8,833 nucleotides of DNA, from positions 1 through 8,833 of the forward strand of contig JADFNR010000136.1 of the NCBI GenBank assembly GCA_022563275.1, written 5' to 3'. Origin of the DNA: Chloroflexota bacterium (lineage in GTDB: Bacteria; Chloroflexota; Dehalococcoidia; UBA3495). A model generated the notes under the pieces. The model had not been told where the DNA came from. It did not search any database and saw only the letters and a list, made by a program, of their open reading frames with translations. The translations under genes and the position numbers were made by a program. Below are positions 1-5,461 of the stretch, in pieces; the stretch's first letter is position 1; each line of letters opens with the position of its first letter.

Positions 1-206
1 CATTCTGGGGCTTCCTGCCCTTCACCTACCCGATCAACATGACCGGCCAGACCGCCGCCAGCATCCCCTGCGGGTATTCGTCTGATGGCATGCCCATCGG
101 ATTGCATATCATCGGGCCACGTGGGTCTGAGGCGAAGGTACTGCAGGCGTCAGCGGCGTTCGAGCAGGCAATGCCGTGGGAGGGGCGGAGGCCGGGGGTT
201 AGTTAG
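1..206 (+). CDS. Amidase signature family enzyme, C-terminal fragment
   Basis: This is the 3' end of a gene cut by the left edge. The reading frame starts with the codon at position 3, gives about 67 residues and ends at a TAG at 204-206. The peptide contains the typical end of amidase-signature enzymes (GatA, AtzF and related amide hydrolases): a Pro-Phe-Thr-Tyr-Pro stretch, Met-Thr-Gly-Gln-Thr-Ala, then Ser-Ile-Pro-Cys-Gly, then Gly-Met-Pro-Ile-Gly-Leu-His-Ile-Ile-Gly. In this family the segment packs near the substrate pocket. The Ser-cisSer-Lys catalytic residues lie upstream of the window, so substrate cannot be judged. It is convergent with the Nudix gene, 93 bp away. It could be a GatA-like amidotransferase subunit or a stand-alone amidase; I favour the latter weakly because no gatB or gatC is seen. 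Confidence 0.85.
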   Translation, partial: FWGFLPFTYPINMTGQTAASIPCGYSSDGMPIGLHIIGPRGSEAKVLQASAAFEQAMPWEGRRPGVS

Positions 207-299
207 GGGGTTGGTTTTGGCGGCATTCGTCCGCACCGGGGAAACTGGATGGGACGGGCCGAACTGCGTCTTGGCACCTATAGAAGGCGATTACGGTCA

Positions 300-671
300 T
301 CAAATCTTGGGGAACTGGTCGTGGACAAGACCCAGGATTTCGGTTACATATCTGAACACGCCAATCCTCGATTTGCCATCCCACCAGGCGAATGCATCAA
401 TCTCGCTCTTAGTCTGGGGACGACCACGGAACTCGGTTATCAAGTACACGGTATGGCGCCGGGTCCTACTTTGATATGCTCCGACTCGTTCAATCTTATG
501 CGCACTTATTCCAAGTTCCTCAAAAAGCTCTCTTGCCGCTGCACTGATCGATGGTTCCCCACGGTGTATTCCCCCGCCTGGCAGGGAATAATTCCGTGTC
601 CCTCTATCCCTAACGAGCAGAACTTTTCGATCTCTGATGACAACTCCCGTAGCTCTCGGCCCAGTTGGCAT
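300..671 (-). CDS. Small Nudix hydrolase
   Basis: A 123-residue Nudix-fold hydrolase, predicted to cleave a nucleoside-diphosphate-linked compound with Mg2+ help in the cytoplasm. The Nudix box is perfect: G33-x5-E39-x7-R47-E-L-F-E51-E52-L-G-I55. The N-terminus (T-G-V-V-I) and the L-V-R-D-R strand fit the fold, and the length is usual for a single-domain member. I chose the ATG at 669-671 because a GAGG ribosome site lies 8 nt upstream (680-683). A longer reading from 746 would overlap the preceding monooxygenase gene by about 60 bp. It lies 14 bp after the monooxygenase stop, so the two are probably cotranscribed. Hand count over 361-660 gives about 53% GC, clearly below the neighbouring gene, which hints at a different origin. 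The substrate cannot be told from the sequence: dNTP sanitation, NADH or ADP-ribose cleavage are all open. Confidence 0.9.
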   Translation of the reverse strand: MPTGPRATGVVIRDRKVLLVRDRGTRNYSLPGGGIHRGEPSISAAARELFEELGISAHKIERVGAYQSRTRRHTVYLITEFRGRPQTKSEIDAFAWWDGKSRIGVFRYVTEILGLVHDQFPKI

Positions 672-685
672 GTTATCAACCTCAG

Positions 686-1786
686 TTAGGCTGCAGCCAT
701 CTTCTCCCGCAGCAGCGGCAACACATCCGCAGCCACTCGTTGGCACTCCTCCACGTGCGGAAACCCGGAGAGAATGAACTCGTCTACGCCTAGCTTCCAG
801 TATCCCATCAGCACGTCGGTTACCTGCTCGGGTGTGCCTACTATGGCGGTGCCGCAGTTGACTCGGACCTCGGAGAGGCCGTTCCAGAGGTGGGGGGCGA
901 CCATGTGGTTAGGGGCTTCCCGGGCTTGGGCCGCGGCGCCGACCATGGCGGTGCCGGCGACCGCTGCCTTGCGCTGGGCCTTCACCGCCGGGTCGGCGTG
1001 ATCGATGAGCTCGTTGGCGGCCTTCCAGGCGTCTTCTTCCTTGTCTCGCACGACCAGATGTGTTCGGATGCCCAGGCTGGGCGTGCGTCCGGATTTCTTG
1101 AACTCCGCCCGGACCGCTTCAAAACGGGCGGCTGAGTCGTCCAGAGCCTCGATCCAGTTCAGGTGCACGTCGGCCTGGCGGCCGGAGAGGGCGTTGGCCC
1201 TGGGTGAGGCCCCGCCCAGGTAGAACTGGGGCGGTTTCCCCTCGGGGATGGGGGAGCAGTAGGCGTCTTTCAGCTTGTAGTGCTCGCCCTGGAACTCCAC
1301 CGGGCCGGGCTGCGTCCACAGCTTGCGGCAGGCGGCGATGAACTCCTCGGCGCGCTCGTAGCGGGTGCTCTGGTCGGTGAACTCGCCCACCCGTTCAAAG
1401 TCGTTCTGGATGCCGCCGGGCACGATGTTGATGTCGATGCGGCCCTTGGATATCTGGTGCAGGGCGGCCGCCATCTGGGCGAACAGCCCCAGGGCGATGA
1501 ATCCCGGTCTCACGGCGATCAAAAATCGGATGCGTTTGGTCACCACCGCCAGGGCGGTGGCTGTGGTCCAAGTCTCGGCCAACGGGGCGTCCTCGGCGAA
1601 GAGGCCGTTGGCGAACCGCGTGGGGATCAGTAAAGAATAAAAGCCCTCGTCCTCGGCGGTCTGGACCACCTGGCGCAGGTAGTCGAAATCCGGGGGTCGC
1701 TCGGCCCTGGCGGTGCCGGCCCGGGCGCCGTCGCCGTCGATGGGTATGAACCAGCTGAACCGGGTCTCGCCGTTGCCGTTGGTCAC
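686..1786 (-). CDS. LLM-class flavin-dependent monooxygenase, SsuD-like
   Basis: A 366-residue bacterial-luciferase-like TIM-barrel monooxygenase, close in length and sequence to alkanesulfonate monooxygenase SsuD (381 residues in E. coli), which uses FMNH2 and O2 to release sulfite from sulfonates. Visible family blocks are F-L-I-A-V-R-P-G (88-95), a G-R-I-D-I-N-I-V-P-G-G block (115-125), R-T-H (241-243), H-L-W-N-G (299-303) and F-I-L-S-G-F-P-H-V-E-E (337-347). Compared from memory with E. coli SsuD, Arg226, His228 and Arg297 correspond to R241, H243 and R308, but Cys54 and Tyr331 appear as L69 and F342. The start is a GTG at 1786 with GGAGG 6 nt upstream (1793-1797); the overlapping ATG is out of frame and stops at once. 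No flavin reductase is encoded in the window. The exact substrate is uncertain: a sulfonate or another small organic compound. Confidence 0.9.
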   Translation of the reverse strand: MTNGNGETRFSWFIPIDGDGARAGTARAERPPDFDYLRQVVQTAEDEGFYSLLIPTRFANGLFAEDAPLAETWTTATALAVVTKRIRFLIAVRPGFIALGLFAQMAAALHQISKGRIDINIVPGGIQNDFERVGEFTDQSTRYERAEEFIAACRKLWTQPGPVEFQGEHYKLKDAYCSPIPEGKPPQFYLGGASPRANALSGRQADVHLNWIEALDDSAARFEAVRAEFKKSGRTPSLGIRTHLVVRDKEEDAWKAANELIDHADPAVKAQRKAAVAGTAMVGAAAQAREAPNHMVAPHLWNGLSEVRVNCGTAIVGTPEQVTDVLMGYWKLGVDEFILSGFPHVEECQRVAADVLPLLREKMAAA

Positions 1787-1819
1787 ATCGGGCCTCCGCC
1801 GTGGAGTTGGGTCAGGTAC

Positions 1820-1848
1820 ATCCTAGGGTTGGTGGGTATGGGGGTCAA
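1820..1848 (-). promoter_or_regulatory. Predicted sigma-70-like promoter for the monooxygenase-Nudix operon
   Basis: Read on the minus strand, TTGACC (1843-1848) and TAGGAT (1820-1825) are separated by exactly 17 bp. The match to TTGACA/TATAAT is 5/6 and 4/6. Transcription would begin near 1813, leaving a leader of about 27 nt that includes the GGAGG site. It is the best promoter candidate in the 195-bp gap after CtaG and supports separate control of this operon. The opposite strand of the spacer is G-rich (see the G-quadruplex motif). Confidence 0.55.
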
Positions 1849-1852
1849 GGGG
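1826..1852 (+). other. G-quadruplex-capable tract inside the promoter
   Basis: The plus strand carries four G runs of 3, 3, 5 and 4 (1826-1828, 1834-1836, 1840-1844, 1849-1852) with loops of 5, 3 and 4 nt, meeting the standard G3+N1-7 rule. It covers the spacer and -35 of the predicted minus-strand promoter, on the template strand. Folding is inferred only from the motif. Confidence 0.5.
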
Positions 1853-1981
1853 CGATGAGACCCCTCGCTTTGTCCGATTTCATCGAGACTCTCGACCGTT
1901 GGTCGGAGCCCGGGGTGATAGCCCGCCGGGCGGTCTCAGAGATGTTAAGGCAAAGCCCCAGCGCGGCGGAAAGAACTTTAA

Positions 1982-2944
1982 CTAGGGGGAAGGTTGGCTG
2001 GGTGGTGTGGGAGGAAGGGATGGGTGGGATGGGTTGGCGCCTTCTTCCCGTTCGTACCACATGATCATGACGATGCCAGCCGATAATATGCTCATCATAT
2101 CCCCCGGGACCCAGAGCATGAGCCCGCCCATCTGCTGGTCGGTCAACAGCGACATGTTGAATGGTTGGTACACATCCTCATAGTGGCTGTAGATGATGCC
2201 CTTGGAGAAGGTGATGATCGCCCCCAAGAGAGTGTTGGGCAGGACGATCAAACCCAGATAGAGCACCCGCACGCCGTAGTGGACCCGTGAGCGGCGTGGC
2301 TTTGGATCTATGACCGCCCAGTAGAATATGAACCCGGAGGACATCATGGTGATATGCATCAGCGCGTGCACGAACTCGTTGCGCAGGGCCAGGTTGAACC
2401 CGCCGGGGAATTGCCACAGGTACAGGACTCCCATGAACATAGAGGCACTGACCACTGGGTTGGTCAGCTTGTCATAGATCGCCCGGGCCAGCCAATGACG
2501 CACCGTGGGCCGGACGATCCCCTGCAACACCCAGGGCGGCAGCCCGCGCAACACCGGCGTCAATGGGGCGCCCAGGAGCACCAGCAGCGGCGCCATCATC
2601 CGCAGCAGGAAGTGCTGCAGTTGGTGGAAGGACAGCAGGTGCTCGCCCAAGGCGTCCAAGGGCGACTGCAGGGCGATGAATATCACGAGCAGGCCGGTGA
2701 AGAAGGATGCCTTCTGCCACCGGCTGATGGGATGGCTGGGCCGTTGCCAATTGCTGAGGCCGTTCAGGTACAGATAGGCAGCCATCAACAGAAGCAGGGT
2801 CGGCAGCGGGTTCAGGTTCCAGGCGGTTAAGGGGTTCTGGCCGGCTTCGATGCCGCCGTGGGCGTGAACGGCAGGCACGTCCCATACCAACAGCAGCAGG
2901 GCCAACGCCGGTATGACTAGCAGGATCTTTCGGTCGAATCTCAT
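1982..2944 (-). CDS. ctaG: Cytochrome c oxidase assembly factor CtaG (caa3 type)
   Basis: A 320-residue polytopic membrane protein of the caa3-type CtaG family, needed in Bacillus for formation of active caa3 oxidase and thought to act in metal-centre assembly. A signal-like segment comes first (residues 6-28, ending V-H-A). Several membrane helices follow, with family blocks S-F-H-Q-L-Q-H-F (105-112), M-A-P-L-L-V-L-L-G-A-P (117-127), H-A-L-M-H (193-197), D-Q-Q-M-G-G-L (269-275) and L-W-V-P-G-D (277-282). Conserved histidines H107, H111, H193 and H197 are present. The tail (303-320) is a Pro/Ser-rich stretch beyond the last helix and is encoded by a C-rich tract. The ATG at 2944 has a modest GAGGG about 10 nt upstream and lies 19 bp after the YtkA-like gene, so they are probably one transcript. 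It is not the unrelated Cox11-type CtaG. No oxidase subunit genes lie in the window. Confidence 0.92.
   Translation of the reverse strand: MRFDRKILLVIPALALLLLVWDVPAVHAHGGIEAGQNPLTAWNLNPLPTLLLLMAAYLYLNGLSNWQRPSHPISRWQKASFFTGLLVIFIALQSPLDALGEHLLSFHQLQHFLLRMMAPLLVLLGAPLTPVLRGLPPWVLQGIVRPTVRHWLARAIYDKLTNPVVSASMFMGVLYLWQFPGGFNLALRNEFVHALMHITMMSSGFIFYWAVIDPKPRRSRVHYGVRVLYLGLIVLPNTLLGAIITFSKGIIYSHYEDVYQPFNMSLLTDQQMGGLMLWVPGDMMSILSAGIVMIMWYEREEGANPSHPSLPPTPPSQPSP
2000..2033 (+). other. G-quadruplex-capable tract at the 3' end of ctaG
   Basis: Six GGG runs on the plus strand (2000-2002, 2009-2011, 2017-2019, 2022-2024, 2026-2028, 2031-2033) are separated by loops of 6, 5, 2, 1 and 2 nt. This satisfies the canonical motif several ways. 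A further GGGGG lies at 1985-1989. The tract is the template strand of the Pro/Ser tail of CtaG, so the mRNA is C-rich here. It could stall transcription at the end of the cluster; that is inference. Confidence 0.6.
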
Positions 2945-2963
2945 GATGAATCAGCCCTCGGCC

Positions 2964-3575
2964 TCAGGCCTGGGGCTCACCTTGGGCCCCGTTTTGGGCG
3001 GCTTCGCGGCGGCGGCGGTTATCCCGCTTGGCGCTCCAAAAGATGTAGGCCACACCCAGCGCCATTACCGCGAATACACCGAAGAAGACCAGGCTTCCGG
3101 CGGTGTTGCGGTTGAAGGACGGGACCTCGACGGTCATCGCGGTGGCGCCGCCTTGGCCCAGAGGGCTTGAAACGTCGACACCGATCACCCACTCGCCGGT
3201 GGAGTCCAGTTTCATACGGACATCGTACCGCTGGGGAAGCGCCGGCGAATTCAGCGCCGTGGCCCATCCCTGATAGTCCTCGTCTTCGTTATTGGCTGTG
3301 ACCACCACTCTGGCGTCGCTCACCGATACCCCGGTATTGGCGTCGGTGACGAACAGGGCGATCTGCAGGAAGCCGGCCGCCAGATTGGAGTTGATCACCA
3401 CGACCCTGACGGCGTGAGGGCCGGCGATCACGTCCACTCCCCGGTCTCCTCCGATGGAGTCCTCCTGTTGGGCGCCCACGGAGGACACCGGCGAGACCAA
3501 GAGCAGGGCTGCTATAAAAACCGGGAATACCGGAAAAAAGGCCAGGCCGAAATTTCTGAGTTTGATGTTGTTCAT
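2964..3575 (-). CDS. YtkA/FixH-like membrane-anchored extracytoplasmic protein
   Basis: A 203-residue protein with an N-terminal signal peptide (hydrophobic 9-30, likely cleavage after V-G-A at 35), an extracytoplasmic beta-rich domain (about 45-152), one C-terminal membrane helix (160-180) and a basic cytoplasmic tail (K-R-D-N-R-R-R-R). The domain has the pattern of YtkA/FixH-type proteins: a strand with F-V-T-D-A-N-T-G-V-S-V-S-D-A, and later S-T-G-E-W-V-I-G-V-D-V. Such proteins often sit beside oxidase assembly or copper-handling genes, as here directly before ctaG. It has no cysteine and only one histidine (H54), so a classic copper site is not visible. The ATG at 3575 lacks a well-spaced ribosome site, but a GATAAT hexamer lies 5 nt upstream. 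Function: probably assists respiratory complex or metal-centre assembly outside the membrane; not certain. Confidence 0.7.
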   Translation of the reverse strand: MNNIKLRNFGLAFFPVFPVFIAALLLVSPVSSVGAQQEDSIGGDRGVDVIAGPHAVRVVVINSNLAAGFLQIALFVTDANTGVSVSDARVVVTANNEDEDYQGWATALNSPALPQRYDVRMKLDSTGEWVIGVDVSSPLGQGGATAMTVEVPSFNRNTAGSLVFFGVFAVMALGVAYIFWSAKRDNRRRREAAQNGAQGEPQA

Positions 3576-3580
3576 CCCTG

Positions 3581-3586
3581 ATTATC
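3581..3586 (-). promoter_or_regulatory. Possible -10 element just before the YtkA-like gene
   Basis: GATAAT on the minus strand (5/6 to TATAAT) ends 5 nt before the ATG at 3575, so transcription would begin at or within a base or two of the start codon. No good -35 is seen 16-18 bp upstream. It would give an internal promoter inside the three-gene cluster. Confidence 0.3.
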
Positions 3587-3624
3587 TTTGATTGGGCCCA
3601 ACTCTATACGGAGGCCAGGGCGGA

Positions 3625-4596
3625 TCAGGATTCGTCATGCCGGTGACCGGAGGCATATACCGTTGGGTGTTCGATATGGTGATCTTCGTTGCAGCCTTCC
3701 ATGGAATCCTCCAACTGGATGGTCACATGTCCGATGCCAAACTCGCTGGAGGCGATTTCCCGCAGCCGCTGCAACACCGGGTTGGGGTCCTCCATCACCG
3801 TGGCGTCGGCGGTGACGTGAGCGCTCAATGCGTCGTATCCGGTGGTGATGGACCAGGCGTGGATGTCGTGGACGCCGGTGACGCCCTCCAACTCCTCCAG
3901 CCGTTGACACAGTTGATGCAGGTCCAGGTGGGCAGGCGTCCCCTCCATCAGAACATGGACCACCTTCCAAAGCAACCGGAAGGAGCTGACCAGGATCAGA
4001 ACGCCGATCACTATTCCAAATATCGGGTCGGCGATGTCCCAACCGAAGGACAGCACCAGCACCCCCGCAACCACCACCGCCACCGAGCCCAGGAGGTCGG
4101 CGACCACGTGCAGGTATGCGCCCTCTACATTCAGACTTTCTCCGGCCGACCGGCGCAGGACCCATGCGGCAACGATGTTTACCAGCAGGCCGGCGGCGCC
4201 CACGCCCAACATCAGAGCGCCGTCGACGTCAAGCGAGTCATCAAAGCGCCGGGAGGCTTCAAAGAAGATCAAGGCAGCGATGAACCACAGGCTCAGTGCG
4301 TTCAACATGGCCGCCAGTATCTCGGTGCGGTGAAAGCCGAATGTCTGCTCTATGGATGCCGGGCGGCCGGCGACCCAGATGGCCAGCAAAGCCAGGCCGA
4401 TGGCGGCCCCGTCGGTTAGCATGTGGCCGGCGTCGGCCAGGAGAGCCAAGCTGCCCGAGACCAGGCCGCCGATCAATTCGACCACCATATAACCCATGAT
4501 CAGGGCCAGTGTGATGCTGAGGCTGCGCCGGCTGGCGGAGCGGCGGCTGTGGTTGTGTCCTGAAGCCTGGGTGGTGGGGTCTTGGTTAGCGTCCAT
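3625..4596 (-). CDS. Cation diffusion facilitator (CzcD/ZitB-like Zn2+/Co2+ exporter)
   Basis: A 323-residue CDF transporter, predicted to export divalent metal, most likely Zn2+, in exchange for protons at the cytoplasmic membrane. Six helices are visible from residue 27 to about 210. The intramembrane metal site is of the HD-HD type: H58-M-L-T-D62 in helix 2 and H163-V-V-A-D167 in helix 5, as in Zn/Co transporters. The cytoplasmic ferredoxin-like domain follows, with V-H-D-I-H-A-W-S (242-249) and G-H-V-T-I-Q-L-E (289-296). The N-terminus holds a short H-N-H element. The C-terminal tail has C302, H306, H307, H310, H318 and H320, a possible extra metal-binding arm. The ATG at 4596 has only a weak GGAA upstream, but an AATAAT hexamer ends 6 nt before it. 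The YtkA-like gene follows after 48 bp. Specificity is inferred. Confidence 0.92.
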   Translation of the reverse strand: MDANQDPTTQASGHNHSRRSASRRSLSITLALIMGYMVVELIGGLVSGSLALLADAGHMLTDGAAIGLALLAIWVAGRPASIEQTFGFHRTEILAAMLNALSLWFIAALIFFEASRRFDDSLDVDGALMLGVGAAGLLVNIVAAWVLRRSAGESLNVEGAYLHVVADLLGSVAVVVAGVLVLSFGWDIADPIFGIVIGVLILVSSFRLLWKVVHVLMEGTPAHLDLHQLCQRLEELEGVTGVHDIHAWSITTGYDALSAHVTADATVMEDPNPVLQRLREIASSEFGIGHVTIQLEDSMEGCNEDHHIEHPTVYASGHRHDES

Positions 4597-4602
4597 GACG
4601 GT

Positions 4603-4620
4603 ATTATTCCACGCCCGTGG
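4603..4620 (-). promoter_or_regulatory. Possible -10 element and dyad before the CDF gene
   Basis: On the minus strand AATAAT (4603-4608) ends 6 nt before the ATG, a spacing that would place the transcript start on the start codon. Directly upstream lies an interrupted dyad (4609-4620) with 5-bp arms CCACG/CGTGG and a 2-bp centre. Its position against the -10 would suit a metal-responsive repressor. No convincing -35 is seen. Both are inference from a short motif. Confidence 0.3.
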
Positions 4621-4694
4621 CGTTTAGGCCCGCGCCCGAGGCACACGCAACTTCAACGGGCGCGAACATACATTCATCGTCTTTGCCAGCTTCT

Positions 4695-4708
4695 CTGCCG
4701 AAGGGCAG
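4695..4708 (-). terminator. Short hairpin after the EthD-like gene
   Basis: CTGCC and GGCAG form a 5-bp stem with a 4-nt loop (minus strand CTTC), 7 nt downstream of the stop codon at 4716-4718. No T tract follows, so it is a weak intrinsic terminator at best. It may instead protect the 3' end of the message. Confidence 0.3.
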
Positions 4709-4715
4709 GACCAGA

Positions 4716-5375
4716 CTAAAGTTGGAAGGTCTTCTTCCAGATACCGGGCGAGCCATCAGCGTGGGTCATGATGTCCCGCATCCGGCCATTGTCGGGATGG
4801 ATCTCCCGCTGTTTCAGCCACTCCGCGGTCTCCGAGACGTTCTCGTCCTCGAACTCGTAGACCGTGGCGTATTTGGGCGTGCCCCGAACGGCCTTCCAAC
4901 GGCGGCCGCGGATACATCCGGGGGCCTTTTCATAGTTGGGCACGTAAACACCACTGTACCATTTGTTCCACTCATCGTCGTTGGCCGCGGGGACATCCAT
5001 CCGGCCGATCTGCAGGGCGTTGGCCATGCCGCTGTTGGCGATTTCATCCGTGAGGGAGGCCGGGTGGATCATGTCTAAGACAAGATTGATCAGGTTGGCG
5101 CCGATGATACTGGGAGACACCCGCTGTCCCCACTCGGTGCGGGGCCGGTTCTTGAAGGCGTCGGTGTTCACCACGTCGACATTCTCCAGTTCATAGACGG
5201 CCAAGTGCTTGGGGCCGCTCTTGGTCGCCTCGTAGCGGGCGGCACTAAGGATGCCGGGAACCCCCAGCAGTTCCTGCAAGTGTTCCTCTTGGTACCACTT
5301 GTTGAATTCTTCTTCCATGTCAGCTGGGATGTCGGCCCCAATCAACATCAAACCGGTTCCTTTCTTGTTAGCCAT
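4716..5375 (-). CDS. Tandem EthD-like dimeric alpha/beta barrel protein
   Basis: A 219-residue soluble protein built of two similar ferredoxin-like halves, about 9-68 and 119-180. Both contain a matching block: E-F-N-K-W-Y then L-G-V-P-G (23-41) and E-W-N-K-W-Y then E-K-A-P-G (135-153), then an Arg-rich strand and a P-K-(H/Y)-(L/A) ... V-Y-E-(L/F)-E strand. This is the pattern of the dimeric alpha-beta barrel superfamily (EthD, ABM, heme-degrading and ring-modifying enzymes), where one chain with two domains replaces a dimer. In the first half H32 sits where such proteins carry a conserved histidine; in the second half the position is Y144. The start is the ATG at 5375 because GGAGG (5381-5385) lies 5 nt upstream; a TTG at 5399 has no such site. 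It follows the alpha/beta hydrolase by 86 bp, suggesting a shared catabolic role. Exact function unknown. Confidence 0.65.
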   Translation of the reverse strand: MANKKGTGLMLIGADIPADMEEEFNKWYQEEHLQELLGVPGILSAARYEATKSGPKHLAVYELENVDVVNTDAFKNRPRTEWGQRVSPSIIGANLINLVLDMIHPASLTDEIANSGMANALQIGRMDVPAANDDEWNKWYSGVYVPNYEKAPGCIRGRRWKAVRGTPKYATVYEFEDENVSETAEWLKQREIHPDNGRMRDIMTHADGSPGIWKKTFQL

Positions 5376-5461
5376 CGCCGCCTCCAATTCCGTGGTCAAT
5401 TATCATCCCGTTCAGGTAGTGCCATGATAACCAAGGCCCCTGGGTTTGGCTACGCGGCGCG

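Noticed and set aside
178..210. G-rich run at the amidase end as a third G-quadruplex
   Set aside because: One loop is 8 nt, just over the usual limit, and the runs lie mostly within coding sequence; too weak to list.
249..689. Plus-strand open frame opposite the Nudix gene
   Set aside because: It mirrors a gene with a perfect Nudix box and has no ribosome site or recognisable protein pattern.
3592..4419. Long plus-strand open frame (275 residues) opposite the CDF gene
   Set aside because: Gln/His/Gly-rich nonsense typical of antisense frames in GC-rich genes; the opposite strand has clear CDF motifs.
5399..5404. GATAAT as a -10 for the EthD-like gene
   Set aside because: No acceptable -35 at 16-18 bp, and the gene is probably cotranscribed with the hydrolase.
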